This document shows positions 1 through 7,524 of a stretch of DNA of 64,000 nt, piece by piece (position 1 is the first letter of the stretch; every line of letters begins with the position of its first letter). The stretch is from NCBI GenBank assembly GCA_041751875.1, contig JBGSIC010000016.1, positions 62,001 to 126,000 of the forward strand. The letters are read 5' to 3'. The notes beneath the pieces were generated by a model that saw only the letters and a list, made by a program, of their open reading frames with translations, had not been told where the DNA came from and searched no databases. The DNA comes from JBGSIC01 sp041751875. Its GTDB lineage: Bacteria; Bdellovibrionota; FAC87; UBA2466; JACKAF01. The translations under genes and the position numbers were made by a program.

Positions 1-508
1 GAAGGGACACAAAGTAAGGAAGAGGAAATGCTTGGTCCATCCACCGTAGAAACGGGCCGCTTCCCGTTCCGTCGCTGCCATCCGTTCGGTTGCGGCTAAA
101 GGTGCGCGAAGCCTCTAAAGGCTCAAGCCCAAACTCAAAACCTGCCACCTCGTAACGGCCTGATGAAATCTCATTCAAATGCGCCCGGTAGCTTTGACCT
201 TTGAAGGGCTGGGGAAAACCCGAATAGCGTACTCCCCATTGCCCCAATTCGCCTCCCTGACCCTCAATTTGAATCAAGGATCGGCCGACCAGCCCCGCTC
301 GCACGCGATGAACGCGAAGTACCTCGGCACGGACCTGCCACTGGACAAAGAACCGGGGATCCACGACGGCCTGTTTCTCATGCACACGAATATCGGCTAC
401 CAAATCGGCAGCATTGAGTTCGGATTCGACGGCTTTTGCACTCAGCGTAAGCGCGTTGAGGCGCGCGCAGAAAGCCATCGCGAAAATAAGGAAAAGGCGA
501 AATTGCAT
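1..508 (-). CDS. Exported protein, N-terminal part; matrixin-associated domain (partial)
   Basis: An open frame on the minus strand starts with ATG at 508, just after an in-frame stop, and runs uninterrupted off the left edge (169 codons). The product begins with a short basic stretch and a hydrophobic signal peptide (about residues 1-20). Next comes a domain with the pattern ADLVADIRV, then GGELGQWGVRYSGFP and a following F-x-x-G. I recognise this layout from the N-terminal domain that often precedes matrixin-type zinc proteases in secreted bacterial proteins. The catalytic HExxHxxGxxH motif would lie outside the window, so protease activity is inference. No good Shine-Dalgarno site precedes the ATG. 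The frame may be co-transcribed with the small membrane ORF ending at 523. Confidence 0.6.
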   Translation of the reverse strand, partial: MQFRLFLIFAMAFCARLNALTLSAKAVESELNAADLVADIRVHEKQAVVDPRFFVQWQVRAEVLRVHRVRAGLVGRSLIQIEGQGGELGQWGVRYSGFPQPFKGQSYRAHLNEISSGRYEVAGFEFGLEPLEASRTFSRNRTDGSDGTGSGPFLRWMDQAFPLPYFVSL

Positions 509-522
509 GGGGATGATTCATT

Positions 523-735
523 TTAGCATGTCTCGGGAAACGGCGAGAGCCGTCCGCCCCTTTGCAAAATGATAGGACCGCGTAATTTTCTACGCACAAT
601 ATAAGGAGGACGCAAAAACCATTTAAAGACCGCAAGAATCATTAGAATGATTGAGGTTTTCTCAATTCCCGTAATGATCGCGCTCCCGCCGAGAAAGCCG
701 AGAAAGGCTATTGGACCGCGTAACCCTTTTCCCAT
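523..735 (-). CDS. Possible small membrane protein
   Basis: This 70-residue frame starts with ATG at 735, with a weak GGAA-type ribosome site a few bases upstream. It ends 14 bases before the start of the next minus-strand gene. It encodes two hydrophobic stretches (about residues 8-24 and 28-40) followed by a basic tail, as in a small inner-membrane protein with two helices. I do not recognise a family. It overlaps the 5' part of the plus-strand frame that leads into the lipid kinase gene, but that extension looks non-coding. The alternative is a chance ORF in a leader region. Confidence 0.3.
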   Translation of the reverse strand: MGKGLRGPIAFLGFLGGSAIITGIEKTSIILMILAVFKWFLRPPYIVRRKLRGPIILQRGGRLSPFPETC

Positions 736-925
736 TTTCCGACTTCGAAAACTGCGGCAAGTCTTCGTAATTACAATGATATTAATACCTTGCCGGAAGA
801 AGCGGGCCAGTCTAAAACCGGTACCATTCTTGCTCAGTTGTATTGAAGGGGTTCCGCGTCGCTTGCGGCATAGGCGCGGAAATGTTTCCCCAATGAGCGG
901 AGCGAATCCGCGGCGGATTCAAACA

Positions 926-1624
926 ATGATTCGAAACTTAAAAACTATGGCTGTATCGCCTCAACCAAAATCGAACTCGTCCGTTACCTGGGCGGTGCGC
1001 AAACGAAAGCGCTCAGTTCCCCACCTGAGCCGCAAGTTTTACCACTTTGTTTCCGGAATCCTCTGTTTCGGTCTCTATGCCTTCGTCCTCACTCGCACCC
1101 AAGCCCTTTTTGCGTTGGGAACGATAGGGGGCGCCTTGGTCCTCTTGGACGTAGGCAGGCTCTACTTCCCACAGCTCAACCGTTTCGGACTGTGGCTTTT
1201 TGGAGCGTTCATGCGACGTGAGGAGCTTAAGAGCCTCACCGGAAACTCGTTCTTTATTTTGGGCCTTCTTTTTATTGTTCTGCTCTTTCCCAAACCTATC
1301 GTTTTGATGAGCGTGCTCTTCTTGGCTGTCGGCGATCCGGCGGCTGCGGTAGTGGGTTCGCGCTGGGGTCAAACGAAATTGTGGAAGGGGAAAAGTTTAG
1401 AGGGCGCGCTGGCCAATTTCGTGGCAACTTCGATAGCTAGTTTCCTAGCCGGTCAGCTCTACTTTCAACTGACCGTGCGAGACAGTTTTATTCTCGCTCT
1501 CGTGGGAGGAACAGTGAGCATGATCGCCGAACTGGTTCCTCTGCCCATTGACGACAACCTCACGATTCCTGTTTTGTCGGCTAGTCTGCTGACCTTGGTA
1601 CTCGCGTTTCTTCCGCTAATTTAG
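926..1624 (+). CDS. Diacylglycerol/polyprenol kinase-like membrane protein (SEC59/DGK1 type)
   Basis: This is a polytopic membrane protein of about 232 residues. Motifs match the CTP-dependent dolichol/diacylglycerol kinase family: RKFYHF near the N-terminus, GDPAAAVVGSRWG, KSLEG, and the C-terminal E-L-V-P-L-P-I-D-D-N block. The family phosphorylates a lipid alcohol such as diacylglycerol, polyprenol or phytol at the membrane; the substrate here cannot be told. The open frame extends upstream to 647, but that part is basic and low-complexity, unlike the family. I therefore place the start at the ATG at 926, with 893 and 947 as alternatives; none has a strong ribosome site. It is convergent with the M14 peptidase gene, with 16 bases between them. 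Confidence 0.75.
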   Translation: MIRNLKTMAVSPQPKSNSSVTWAVRKRKRSVPHLSRKFYHFVSGILCFGLYAFVLTRTQALFALGTIGGALVLLDVGRLYFPQLNRFGLWLFGAFMRREELKSLTGNSFFILGLLFIVLLFPKPIVLMSVLFLAVGDPAAAVVGSRWGQTKLWKGKSLEGALANFVATSIASFLAGQLYFQLTVRDSFILALVGGTVSMIAELVPLPIDDNLTIPVLSASLLTLVLAFLPLI

Positions 1625-1640
1625 AAGTGACAAGGAACCA

Positions 1641-2543
1641 TTACTCGTTACGCAGATCCAGGCCACGAGAAGCCAAACACTGCCCTTCAAAGGCATAGTT
1701 CATGCTAGGACTTGCCTCTAAGGCATCGAAATAAACTTTCGCCGCGCGGGTTGTATTTTCAATATCTTGCTTCGAGCCACTTTCGAGTTCAATCAAAAGC
1801 GACCACATACCGTGCTTCCAATAGACGTAGTCTTCGAATGTCCCTTCGGCCGGGTAAATTAAATCGGTAGACGTTCCATGCCGGTAACCATTTTCTTGAG
1901 CTGCTTTCGCCGTGACTTGCGCGAATTGGTTGTGATCATGCGTTTCAACCTTGTCGGTATTCACTCCCCACGGGTAGGTCATCGTGCCGATGTAGCCGTG
2001 AACCGTAATCGCACCCGAGAAAGTACGAATCTTCATGAAATCCATAATCGTTCTGATCGATTTTAGTTCGCCCCCCTCGCCTTGTAAGCAAGGACCTGGA
2101 TAATCTCTGTTCGGATCGATACCCCGTTCTTCTCGTCGAGCCACATTGTAACCACTGACGTTGAGGACCGGTATGAGTGTCCATTCGATATCTGCCAGCT
2201 GGCCCCTTAAAAACTCCCCATTTTCGTAGCGGGCAAGCAAGTCTGTCATGAACGACATCACGAGTACCGGGGCTTTCGTTTCGTTGCCATGATGCGTGCC
2301 TACCATTAAGTGGCCAATCTTTTCAGGGACGATCTGTGTGGGTGTGACACTCACACGCATTGCCAACAACTCAGTCCCTTCGTCATTCGTACCAATACTA
2401 AATACTTTTGCGAAATCGGGATGTGCCGATTCCAATCGCATCATTTCGTCTACGATTTTTTTATAGGAACCTGTCGGCGGTGTACCTAACGCGCTTGCGG
2501 TTACACAAATAGAAACAACGGATAGAAGAATGCCCCACTTCAT
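1641..2543 (-). CDS. Secreted M14-family zinc carboxypeptidase
   Basis: The 300-residue product carries a cleavable-looking signal peptide (residues 1-20, ending ASALG). Zinc carboxypeptidase motifs are in order: HGNE with His85 and Glu88 as zinc ligands, Asn145-Arg146 in DPNRDYPG for binding the substrate carboxylate, His182 in VHGY as third zinc ligand, and Glu252 in LLIELES as likely catalytic base. It should remove C-terminal residues from peptides, possibly murein peptides, in the periplasm or outside the cell. The choice of peptide is not shown by the sequence. Length is normal for a single-domain M14 enzyme. A GGGGGAG-like ribosome site precedes the ATG. It is divergent from the histone gene across about 200 bases of AT-rich DNA. 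Confidence 0.88.
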   Translation of the reverse strand: MKWGILLSVVSICVTASALGTPPTGSYKKIVDEMMRLESAHPDFAKVFSIGTNDEGTELLAMRVSVTPTQIVPEKIGHLMVGTHHGNETKAPVLVMSFMTDLLARYENGEFLRGQLADIEWTLIPVLNVSGYNVARREERGIDPNRDYPGPCLQGEGGELKSIRTIMDFMKIRTFSGAITVHGYIGTMTYPWGVNTDKVETHDHNQFAQVTAKAAQENGYRHGTSTDLIYPAEGTFEDYVYWKHGMWSLLIELESGSKQDIENTTRAAKVYFDALEASPSMNYAFEGQCLASRGLDLRNE

Positions 2544-2671
2544 TTTCGCTCCCCCATGTAGTACTCAAGAAGACGCTGAGCGCCATCGGTGAACGGCAGA
2601 CCCACTTCCTGCCGATCGGCCCTATTGTATTAAGAACATTCTAAAAAAGCCTAACAGGCTAAATAAAATTG

Positions 2672-2700
2672 TTAACAAAACCAATCAGCCTGTTTATTAT
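2672..2700 (+). promoter_or_regulatory. Sigma70-type promoter for histone 1
   Basis: TTAACA (2672-2677) and TATTAT (2695-2700) each match the -35 and -10 consensus at five of six positions and are 17 bases apart. Transcription would start near 2707, giving a leader of about 38 bases that contains a GAGGGGG ribosome site. The surrounding DNA is AT-rich. The promoter points only at the histone gene. Confidence 0.6.
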
Positions 2701-2744
2701 CTAGACGTTAGTTAGCAACACCTAATTTAATTGAGGGGGATACA

Positions 2745-2939
2745 ATGGCTAAAACCGGAAAAACAGTGGATCCTTTGGTCGTACAATCCAAAGTGAAAGA
2801 GTTCATCAAGAAGAGCAAGATGAACTGCAGCTCTGACGTCATGTCAGCCCTGACTGCTATTATTCAAGACGAAGTTGGCAAAGGCATCAACCGTGCCAAG
2901 GCCAACGGCCGCAAAACGTTGCGCGCTGCTGACTTGTAG
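2745..2939 (+). CDS. Bacterial histone-fold DNA-binding protein (Bd0055-like), paralogue 1
   Basis: This 64-residue basic protein is compatible with a minimal histone fold. Helix 1 spans about residues 12-24, then a short loop, a long helix 2 at about 30-54, the loop sequence ANGRKTLR, and a very short helix 3 (AADL). The block NRAKANGRKT is nearly identical to KRAKANGRKT in the second histone at 15925-16122. From established knowledge, Bdellovibrio histone Bd0055 has this size and a truncated third helix and is an abundant nucleoid protein. The gene is monocistronic, with a near-consensus promoter, a strong GAGGGGG ribosome site and an intrinsic terminator, consistent with high expression. 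Dimerisation and DNA-binding mode are inferred. Confidence 0.9.
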   Translation: MAKTGKTVDPLVVQSKVKEFIKKSKMNCSSDVMSALTAIIQDEVGKGINRAKANGRKTLRAADL

Positions 2940-2955
2940 TAGTCCGTTTGTTTTA

Positions 2956-2986
2956 GCCACCGTTCATTGGACGGTGGCTTTTTTTT
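2956..2986 (+). terminator. Intrinsic terminator after histone 1
   Basis: A perfect 8-bp stem (GCCACCGT with ACGGTGGC) and a 7-base loop are followed directly by eight T residues. It lies 16 bases after the histone stop codon and overlaps the last two bases of the convergent minus-strand gene. Confidence 0.93.
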
Positions 2987-3317
2987 ATCTATAACTTAAT
3001 CCTCTAAAAGCCCCTGGTCGAGACGCTACCCAGAGCACGGGAATAAGACTAGTACCGACGATATCCGTAAAACTCTCTCTCCACGCAAAGGAGTGGTACG
3101 CAATCCAATTAAATCCCAGGTCGGGGACTTCCAAAATGAGCGAGATCAAAAGACCTGGTATCAACAATCGCCATAAGCCGCTCATTTTTCTCGAAACAAG
3201 CCAAAAACAAATAACGCCGATATAAATATGAATCGCGTCGTTCGGCATCTTAAGTATTTCAAGAAGCAATAACTTCCACTCGCGAACCAATACGATCGCT
3301 AACTCCACGAATGCCAT
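2985..3317 (-). CDS. Small polytopic membrane protein, unknown
   Basis: The 110-residue product has about three hydrophobic segments (roughly residues 28-42, 48-63 and 86-100). I do not recognise a family. The upstream gene's TAG is immediately followed by this ATG (TAGATG), so the two are almost certainly translated from one message with coupling. Its 3' end abuts the terminator of the convergent histone gene. Its function is unknown. Confidence 0.6.
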   Translation of the reverse strand: MAFVELAIVLVREWKLLLLEILKMPNDAIHIYIGVICFWLVSRKMSGLWRLLIPGLLISLILEVPDLGFNWIAYHSFAWRESFTDIVGTSLIPVLWVASRPGAFRGLSYR

Positions 3318-3647
3318 CTAAAAGGGTTTCCTTTCATCCGCAAGAAGGGGGGACTGATCGCGGGTAAAAGTAACTTCACTTTCCGGGAAAAGGGCCCGCC
3401 CCTTCGCGCGCAAAGCCGGTGCTCCGTTCTCCAAATAGGAATTCAGCAGAGTTTCGGACGCAAAAAGATAAGCACATTCATAAACAAGTGCAGAATCGCG
3501 GTATAAGCGGAACTCAAGACAACCGGGAACTTTCAAAAGGTCCGGACCGTGGTTTTGGACCATCCAGTGTTCAAAGCGAAACGCGACATCTTCGTCACGT
3601 ACTTTGGCCATCACCCGATAGCGGATTGCATGAGAGGGTTCATTCAT
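3318..3647 (-). CDS. DUF4286 family protein
   Basis: This 109-residue soluble protein has the features of DUF4286: an N-terminal strand RYRVMAKV, a helix containing FEHWMVQNHGPDLLKVPGC, a strand with the tyrosine-rich YECAYLFAS, and a second helix ending in APALRAKG. This is a dimeric alpha-beta barrel-like (ferredoxin-type) fold with no settled function. It is the first gene of a two-gene operon with the adjoining membrane protein. The start ATG at 3647 is about 180 bases upstream of the divergent DUF423 gene. Confidence 0.75.
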   Translation of the reverse strand: MNEPSHAIRYRVMAKVRDEDVAFRFEHWMVQNHGPDLLKVPGCLEFRLYRDSALVYECAYLFASETLLNSYLENGAPALRAKGRALFPESEVTFTRDQSPLLADERKPF

Positions 3648-3825
3648 CTTGCTTCACCCTTCTCCCACCCCCTTCACTCCGTCAACACCCATTCTCTGCT
3701 AACCATCTGCAAACCAGCGACAGGAGCCACTTACCGCCGGACCGCGCGGCGTCCTATCTCTTGCCCCAGCCGGCACCCAAAGGCTTTTTGACTTCTCCCC
3801 TGAGCCCTCTAAACTCATTATCCTT

Positions 3826-4200
3826 ATGGCTAAAACATTTCTGACTTTCTCGGCGGTCATGGGGCTTTTTTCCGTGATTTTTGGCGCTTTCGGGGCCCAT
3901 ATGCTTAAGGCCCGCCTCGACGAATACAGCCTCGAAGTCTACCAAACCGGCGTGACCTACCAGTTCTTCCACACCTTTGCCCTAGCGCTTGTCGCTTTGC
4001 TTTTATTGCGGGGTGACCTCAGTTGGTTCCGCTGGAGTGGTTGGAGTTTTTTGCTCGGGACCCTTATATTTTCCGGCACGCTCTATCTGCTGGCGTTCAC
4101 AGGCGTGCGGACTTGGGGAGCGGTCACCCCAATCGGCGGGGTCCTTCTCATTGTAGGCTGGGTGTTCCTCTTCGTGGGAATACTGAAAAGCTCATTTTAA
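3826..4200 (+). CDS. DUF423 family inner-membrane protein
   Basis: The 124-residue product has four predicted membrane helices. It carries the DUF423 hallmarks GAFGAHMLKARLD near the N-terminus, then YQFFHTFALALVAL, a GTLIFSGTLYLLAFTG segment and TPIGGVLLIVGW. The family (E. coli YgdD type) is widespread in inner membranes but functionally unassigned. The gene ends 9 bases before the CoA-binding protein gene, so the two probably form an operon. Confidence 0.88.
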   Translation: MAKTFLTFSAVMGLFSVIFGAFGAHMLKARLDEYSLEVYQTGVTYQFFHTFALALVALLLLRGDLSWFRWSGWSFLLGTLIFSGTLYLLAFTGVRTWGAVTPIGGVLLIVGWVFLFVGILKSSF

Positions 4201-4209
4201 AGGAGAATC

Positions 4210-4584
4210 ATGAAATCCACAGTTGCTGTTGTTGGTGCAAGTCAGGTGCGAGACAAGTTTGGAAACAAGTGCGTTCGTGCTTTTGCTTCGAAAGGCTACG
4301 AAGTTTATCCTGTTCATCCGAAAGAAAAGGAAGTCGAGGGATTTAAGTGTTACGCCAGCATCAGTGACGTACCCGGGCAAGTCGACGTTATTAGCGTCTA
4401 TCTGCCGCCGCCGGTGGGCCTGAAAGAACTCGACGCTATCGCACGAAAAGGCGCGAAAAAAGTTTACTTTAATCCCGGAACGGAGAGTCCGGAGATTATG
4501 GCAAAAGCGAAAACGCTTAAAATAGAAGCGATTTTTGCGTGCAGTATTGTTGCGATCGGCCTGTCCCCTTCCATGTTTCCGTAA
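4210..4584 (+). CDS. CoA-binding domain protein (YccU-like)
   Basis: This 124-residue single-domain Rossmann-fold protein has an N-terminal VAVVGASQVRDKFGN nucleotide-binding turn. It also has the family signatures VYPVHPKEKEVEG, VDVISVYLPP and VYFNPGTES. The family binds coenzyme A or related nucleotides; no enzymatic role is established. A good AAGGAGA ribosome site lies just upstream. Spacing of 9 bases to DUF423 suggests co-transcription. Confidence 0.88.
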   Translation: MKSTVAVVGASQVRDKFGNKCVRAFASKGYEVYPVHPKEKEVEGFKCYASISDVPGQVDVISVYLPPPVGLKELDAIARKGAKKVYFNPGTESPEIMAKAKTLKIEAIFACSIVAIGLSPSMFP

Positions 4585-4648
4585 AGATACATTATCTTTA
4601 TAAAAAATCTCACTTCGGGCTCTTGACCGACTCCGCCCAAGGGTTAGA

Positions 4649-5125
4649 ATGAGCCCTATGAAAAAGCTATTTATTTCGATCGTAATCTTGGCATCCACTG
4701 CGGCTCACGCTGCTCCTCGTCCCGGGGATTGGATCGGTTCATTGGGTTTAGGATTAACTATTAGTCCGGAAACCTTTTTGCTTTCTCCGCAGCTGGAATA
4801 TGTTCACAATCAAAATCTCAGCTATGGCGCCTTGATTCAGTTGGGTCTTGCTAGCGGAACCCTGGTAACCATCTCGGGTGATGCGCGGTATACTTTTTCG
4901 ACCAACAACGCGAAACTTCATCCTTTTGTTGAAGGCGCGTTAGGCCTCGCGATTGCTTCCGGATTCGGAAACAACGTCGGAGTGCACATTATGTTTGGCG
5001 GCGGTATCGATTACGATCTTACGAGCGACATTTCGGTCGGAACGGCATTTAAGTTCAATTTCGCGCCTCCGGTCGACAACTTCTTCTTGAGCTGGCCCAT
5101 CGGCACGCTCCGCATACGGTTTTAG
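4649..5125 (+). CDS. Small exported outer-membrane beta-barrel-like protein
   Basis: The 158-residue product begins with a signal peptide ending AHA (about residues 1-22). The mature part has alternating polar and hydrophobic strands, glycine-rich turns and a C-terminal ...TLRIRF ending in phenylalanine, typical of outer-membrane beta-barrels. A second ATG at 4658 is possible, but the AAGGG ribosome site is better spaced for 4649. The protein is similar in style to the one at 8537-9010. The CCA-polymerase gene starts 15 bases downstream. Ligand or function unknown. Confidence 0.65.
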   Translation: MSPMKKLFISIVILASTAAHAAPRPGDWIGSLGLGLTISPETFLLSPQLEYVHNQNLSYGALIQLGLASGTLVTISGDARYTFSTNNAKLHPFVEGALGLAIASGFGNNVGVHIMFGGGIDYDLTSDISVGTAFKFNFAPPVDNFFLSWPIGTLRIRF

Positions 5126-5140
5126 TTAAAACCCTCGCGG

Positions 5141-6595
5141 ATGGCGGACAAAGAAGGCATCGCCTACTCTATCATTGATAGACTCCGGGCTAAAGGTTTT
5201 GAGGCGTACCTCGCGGGCGGCTGTGTGCGGGACACCCTGTTGGGAGTTGCTCCCAAAGACTACGACATCGCCACCTCCGCCAAGCCAGAAGAAATTCAAA
5301 AACTCTTTAAAAAAACGATCCCGGTTGGTGTTCAGTTCGGAGTGATCCTCGTTATTGAGGTGGGGACTCCTTTTGAGGTGGCCACCTTTCGCAAAGAAGA
5401 AGATTACCAGGACGGCCGACGCCCGGAAAAAGTGGAGTTTACCAACTTAGAGCAAGATGCCCGCCGCCGGGATTTCACGGTGAACGGTCTTTACTTCGAC
5501 ACCGATCAAAAACAGGTTATCGACTTTGTTGGAGGTGAGGTCGATATCAAAAGGCGAGTGATCCGCAGCATCGGCAATGCGGAAACCCGGTTCTTGGAAG
5601 ATCACCTACGTATGCTTCGTGCGGTTCGCTTTTCGGTGCAACTCGGTTTTGAGATGGATAGCGAAGTCGTGGAAGCCATCCGCAAGCATCACGCTCTGCT
5701 TAAAAAAGTAAGTCAGGAGAGAATCCGAGAAGAGTTTTCTAAGATCCTCATTTCTTCCCAACCAGCCCGTGGTGTGCGCTTACTAGATGAATTGGGTCTA
5801 CTTCAACATTTTCTTCCCGAGGTGCTGACGCTCAAAGGTGTTGCGCAGCCGGTACAGTATCATCCAGAGGGCGATGTGTTTGTACACACGCTTCTTCTTT
5901 TAGAGGGGCTCAAACCCGGGGCTCCCCTCGAGCTCGCGCTCGGATGCTTGCTGCATGACATCGCCAAACCTGCCACCTACGAAGAGGCAGCCGACAGGAT
6001 TCGCTTTCACGGTCACGATCGCATTGGCGCGGAGATGACCGAAAAAATTATGAAGCGCATGACCTATTCACGTGCGCAAATTGATCTCGTTTCGGCGCTT
6101 GTGCGCGACCATTTGAAATTCAAAGACGCCTTTCAGATGCGCCAAAGCACTCTGCGCCGCTTTCTCGGACAGGATCGTTTTGATCTGCACTTGGAGCTCC
6201 ATCGCCTGGACTGCCTGGCAAGCCATAAAGACTTGGGTGCGTACGCCTTCTGCGACGGAAAACTCAAGGAATTCGCTGCATTACCGCCCCCGCCCAGCCG
6301 CATTCTCACGGGAAAAGACTTAGGAAAAATGGGCTATGTCGCAGGCCCTGATATGGGTAAGATATTGCGTGCTGTCGAAGACGCGGTCTTGGAAGGCGAG
6401 ATCCATACCAAAGCGCAGGCAACCGCTTTTGTGAAAAAGACCTTTCCTCTTTCCGATGCGCCTCTTAAGAACACGAGCGCTTCTCAAAAAGGCCGTAAAA
6501 AGTCCCTTGGGAAAAAGAAAGGGAAAAAGAAACCGGCTACGAAAGCGCCCAAAAAAACGACAAAGCGGTTGAAGAAAAAAACCAAGAAGAGATAG
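5141..6595 (+). CDS. CCA tRNA nucleotidyltransferase / poly(A) polymerase family with HD domain
   Basis: The 484-residue product has a class II nucleotidyltransferase head with GGCVRD (26-31), metal-binding Asp40 and Asp42 in DYDIAT, and RRRDFTVNGLYFD (108-120). The RNA-binding region contains FLEDHLRMLRAVRF. A C-terminal HD domain follows, with H-T-L and LLHDIAKP near residues 250-280. The last 45 residues are a lysine-rich, proline-spiced tail, unlike normal CCA enzymes but reminiscent of basic extensions of poly(A) polymerase. The enzyme adds nucleotides to RNA 3' ends; whether it makes CCA or poly(A) cannot be settled by eye. The HD domain favours a CCA enzyme with phosphohydrolase activity. 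meaB follows after 8 bases. Confidence 0.87.
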   Translation: MADKEGIAYSIIDRLRAKGFEAYLAGGCVRDTLLGVAPKDYDIATSAKPEEIQKLFKKTIPVGVQFGVILVIEVGTPFEVATFRKEEDYQDGRRPEKVEFTNLEQDARRRDFTVNGLYFDTDQKQVIDFVGGEVDIKRRVIRSIGNAETRFLEDHLRMLRAVRFSVQLGFEMDSEVVEAIRKHHALLKKVSQERIREEFSKILISSQPARGVRLLDELGLLQHFLPEVLTLKGVAQPVQYHPEGDVFVHTLLLLEGLKPGAPLELALGCLLHDIAKPATYEEAADRIRFHGHDRIGAEMTEKIMKRMTYSRAQIDLVSALVRDHLKFKDAFQMRQSTLRRFLGQDRFDLHLELHRLDCLASHKDLGAYAFCDGKLKEFAALPPPPSRILTGKDLGKMGYVAGPDMGKILRAVEDAVLEGEIHTKAQATAFVKKTFPLSDAPLKNTSASQKGRKKSLGKKKGKKKPATKAPKKTTKRLKKKTKKR

Positions 6596-6603
6596 CGGAA
6601 CGT

Positions 6604-7524
6604 ATGTCCGAGTTGTTAAATGAATTCAAAAAAGGCTCAGTGAGAGCACTTAGCCGCCTCATCACTTGGGCAGAATCGAAGGACCCTGCGCTCACCCCCC
6701 TGCTTGCGGACCTCTACGATAAAACAGGAAAAGCAAAGATTTTGGGCTTCACCGGCCCCCCTGGAGCCGGAAAAAGCACGATTCTCGGTCTACTGATTAA
6801 AGAACTCCGTTCCAAACATAAAAGCGTGGCGGTGATCGCTGTTGACCCAACTAGTCCCTTCACGGGAGGAGCCATTTTGGGCGACCGGATTCGGTTGGCT
6901 GAACATTTTAATGACGACAAAGTTTATATTCGTAGTCTAGGTACCCGGGGTAAACTCGGTGGACTTTCTCTGGCGACGCGGCAAGTGATCCACCTCGCCG
7001 ATGCGTTTGGTTTTGATTACATTTTGGTGGAAACGGTCGGAGTGGGACAGACTGAAATTGATATTCGATTAGCGGCACAGTGCACGACGGTTCTTCTTGT
7101 TCCGGAAAGTGGGGACTCTATTCAAACATTAAAATCGGGTCTGATGGAGATCGCCGATATTCTTGTGGTCAATAAGTCCGATAGAGAGGGCGCCGACAAG
7201 TTAACCGCTTCGCTCTCGTCGATGCTGGAGATTGCGGGAAAAACCACACCGGTACTAACGACCCAAGCTTCGTCTCAAGACAGCGTACGGACCCTACTGT
7301 CGACTTTAGAGGCGTTTCTTACCGAACAGGCCCATAAAATTGAGCAACGGAAACAACAGAATTTAAAGCAAATGATTGAGGATTTGCTCGAGAACCAGGT
7401 CGCGGAGCAAACCAAAGCCTGGCTTGCTACAAAAGATTTTAGGGGAAAGAATCCCTATCGTTTTGTGCTCGATTTCGCTATCAAAGACCCATTGAAGGAT
7501 TTGTTTTTAAAGTGGCAAGGCTAA
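6604..7524 (+). CDS. meaB: MeaB/ArgK-family G3E-type GTPase
   Basis: The 306-residue P-loop GTPase has Walker A GPPGAGKST (51-59), the family motif VDPTSPFTGGAILGDRIR, RSLGTRGKLGG, ETVGVGQTE (143-151) and NKSD (190-193). MeaB proteins are chaperones for adenosylcobalamin-dependent methylmalonyl-CoA mutase: they gate cofactor loading and protect the mutase. No mutase gene is in the window, so the partner must be encoded elsewhere. The gene sits 8 bases after the CCA-polymerase gene and overlaps the next gene by 13 bases. Confidence 0.92.
   Translation: MSELLNEFKKGSVRALSRLITWAESKDPALTPLLADLYDKTGKAKILGFTGPPGAGKSTILGLLIKELRSKHKSVAVIAVDPTSPFTGGAILGDRIRLAEHFNDDKVYIRSLGTRGKLGGLSLATRQVIHLADAFGFDYILVETVGVGQTEIDIRLAAQCTTVLLVPESGDSIQTLKSGLMEIADILVVNKSDREGADKLTASLSSMLEIAGKTTPVLTTQASSQDSVRTLLSTLEAFLTEQAHKIEQRKQQNLKQMIEDLLENQVAEQTKAWLATKDFRGKNPYRFVLDFAIKDPLKDLFLKWQG

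Noticed and set aside
179..526. 115-residue plus-strand frame at the left edge
   Set aside because: It is antisense to the minus-strand exported protein frame that has a signal peptide and family-like pattern; the plus-strand product has no recognisable features.
647..925. N-terminal extension of the lipid kinase-like protein
   Set aside because: Basic, low-complexity sequence unlike the family; it also overlaps a possible minus-strand membrane ORF.
3419..3844. 141-residue plus-strand frame over DUF4286
   Set aside because: Antisense to a gene with clear family motifs; rich in Pro, Ser and His as expected of a shadow frame.
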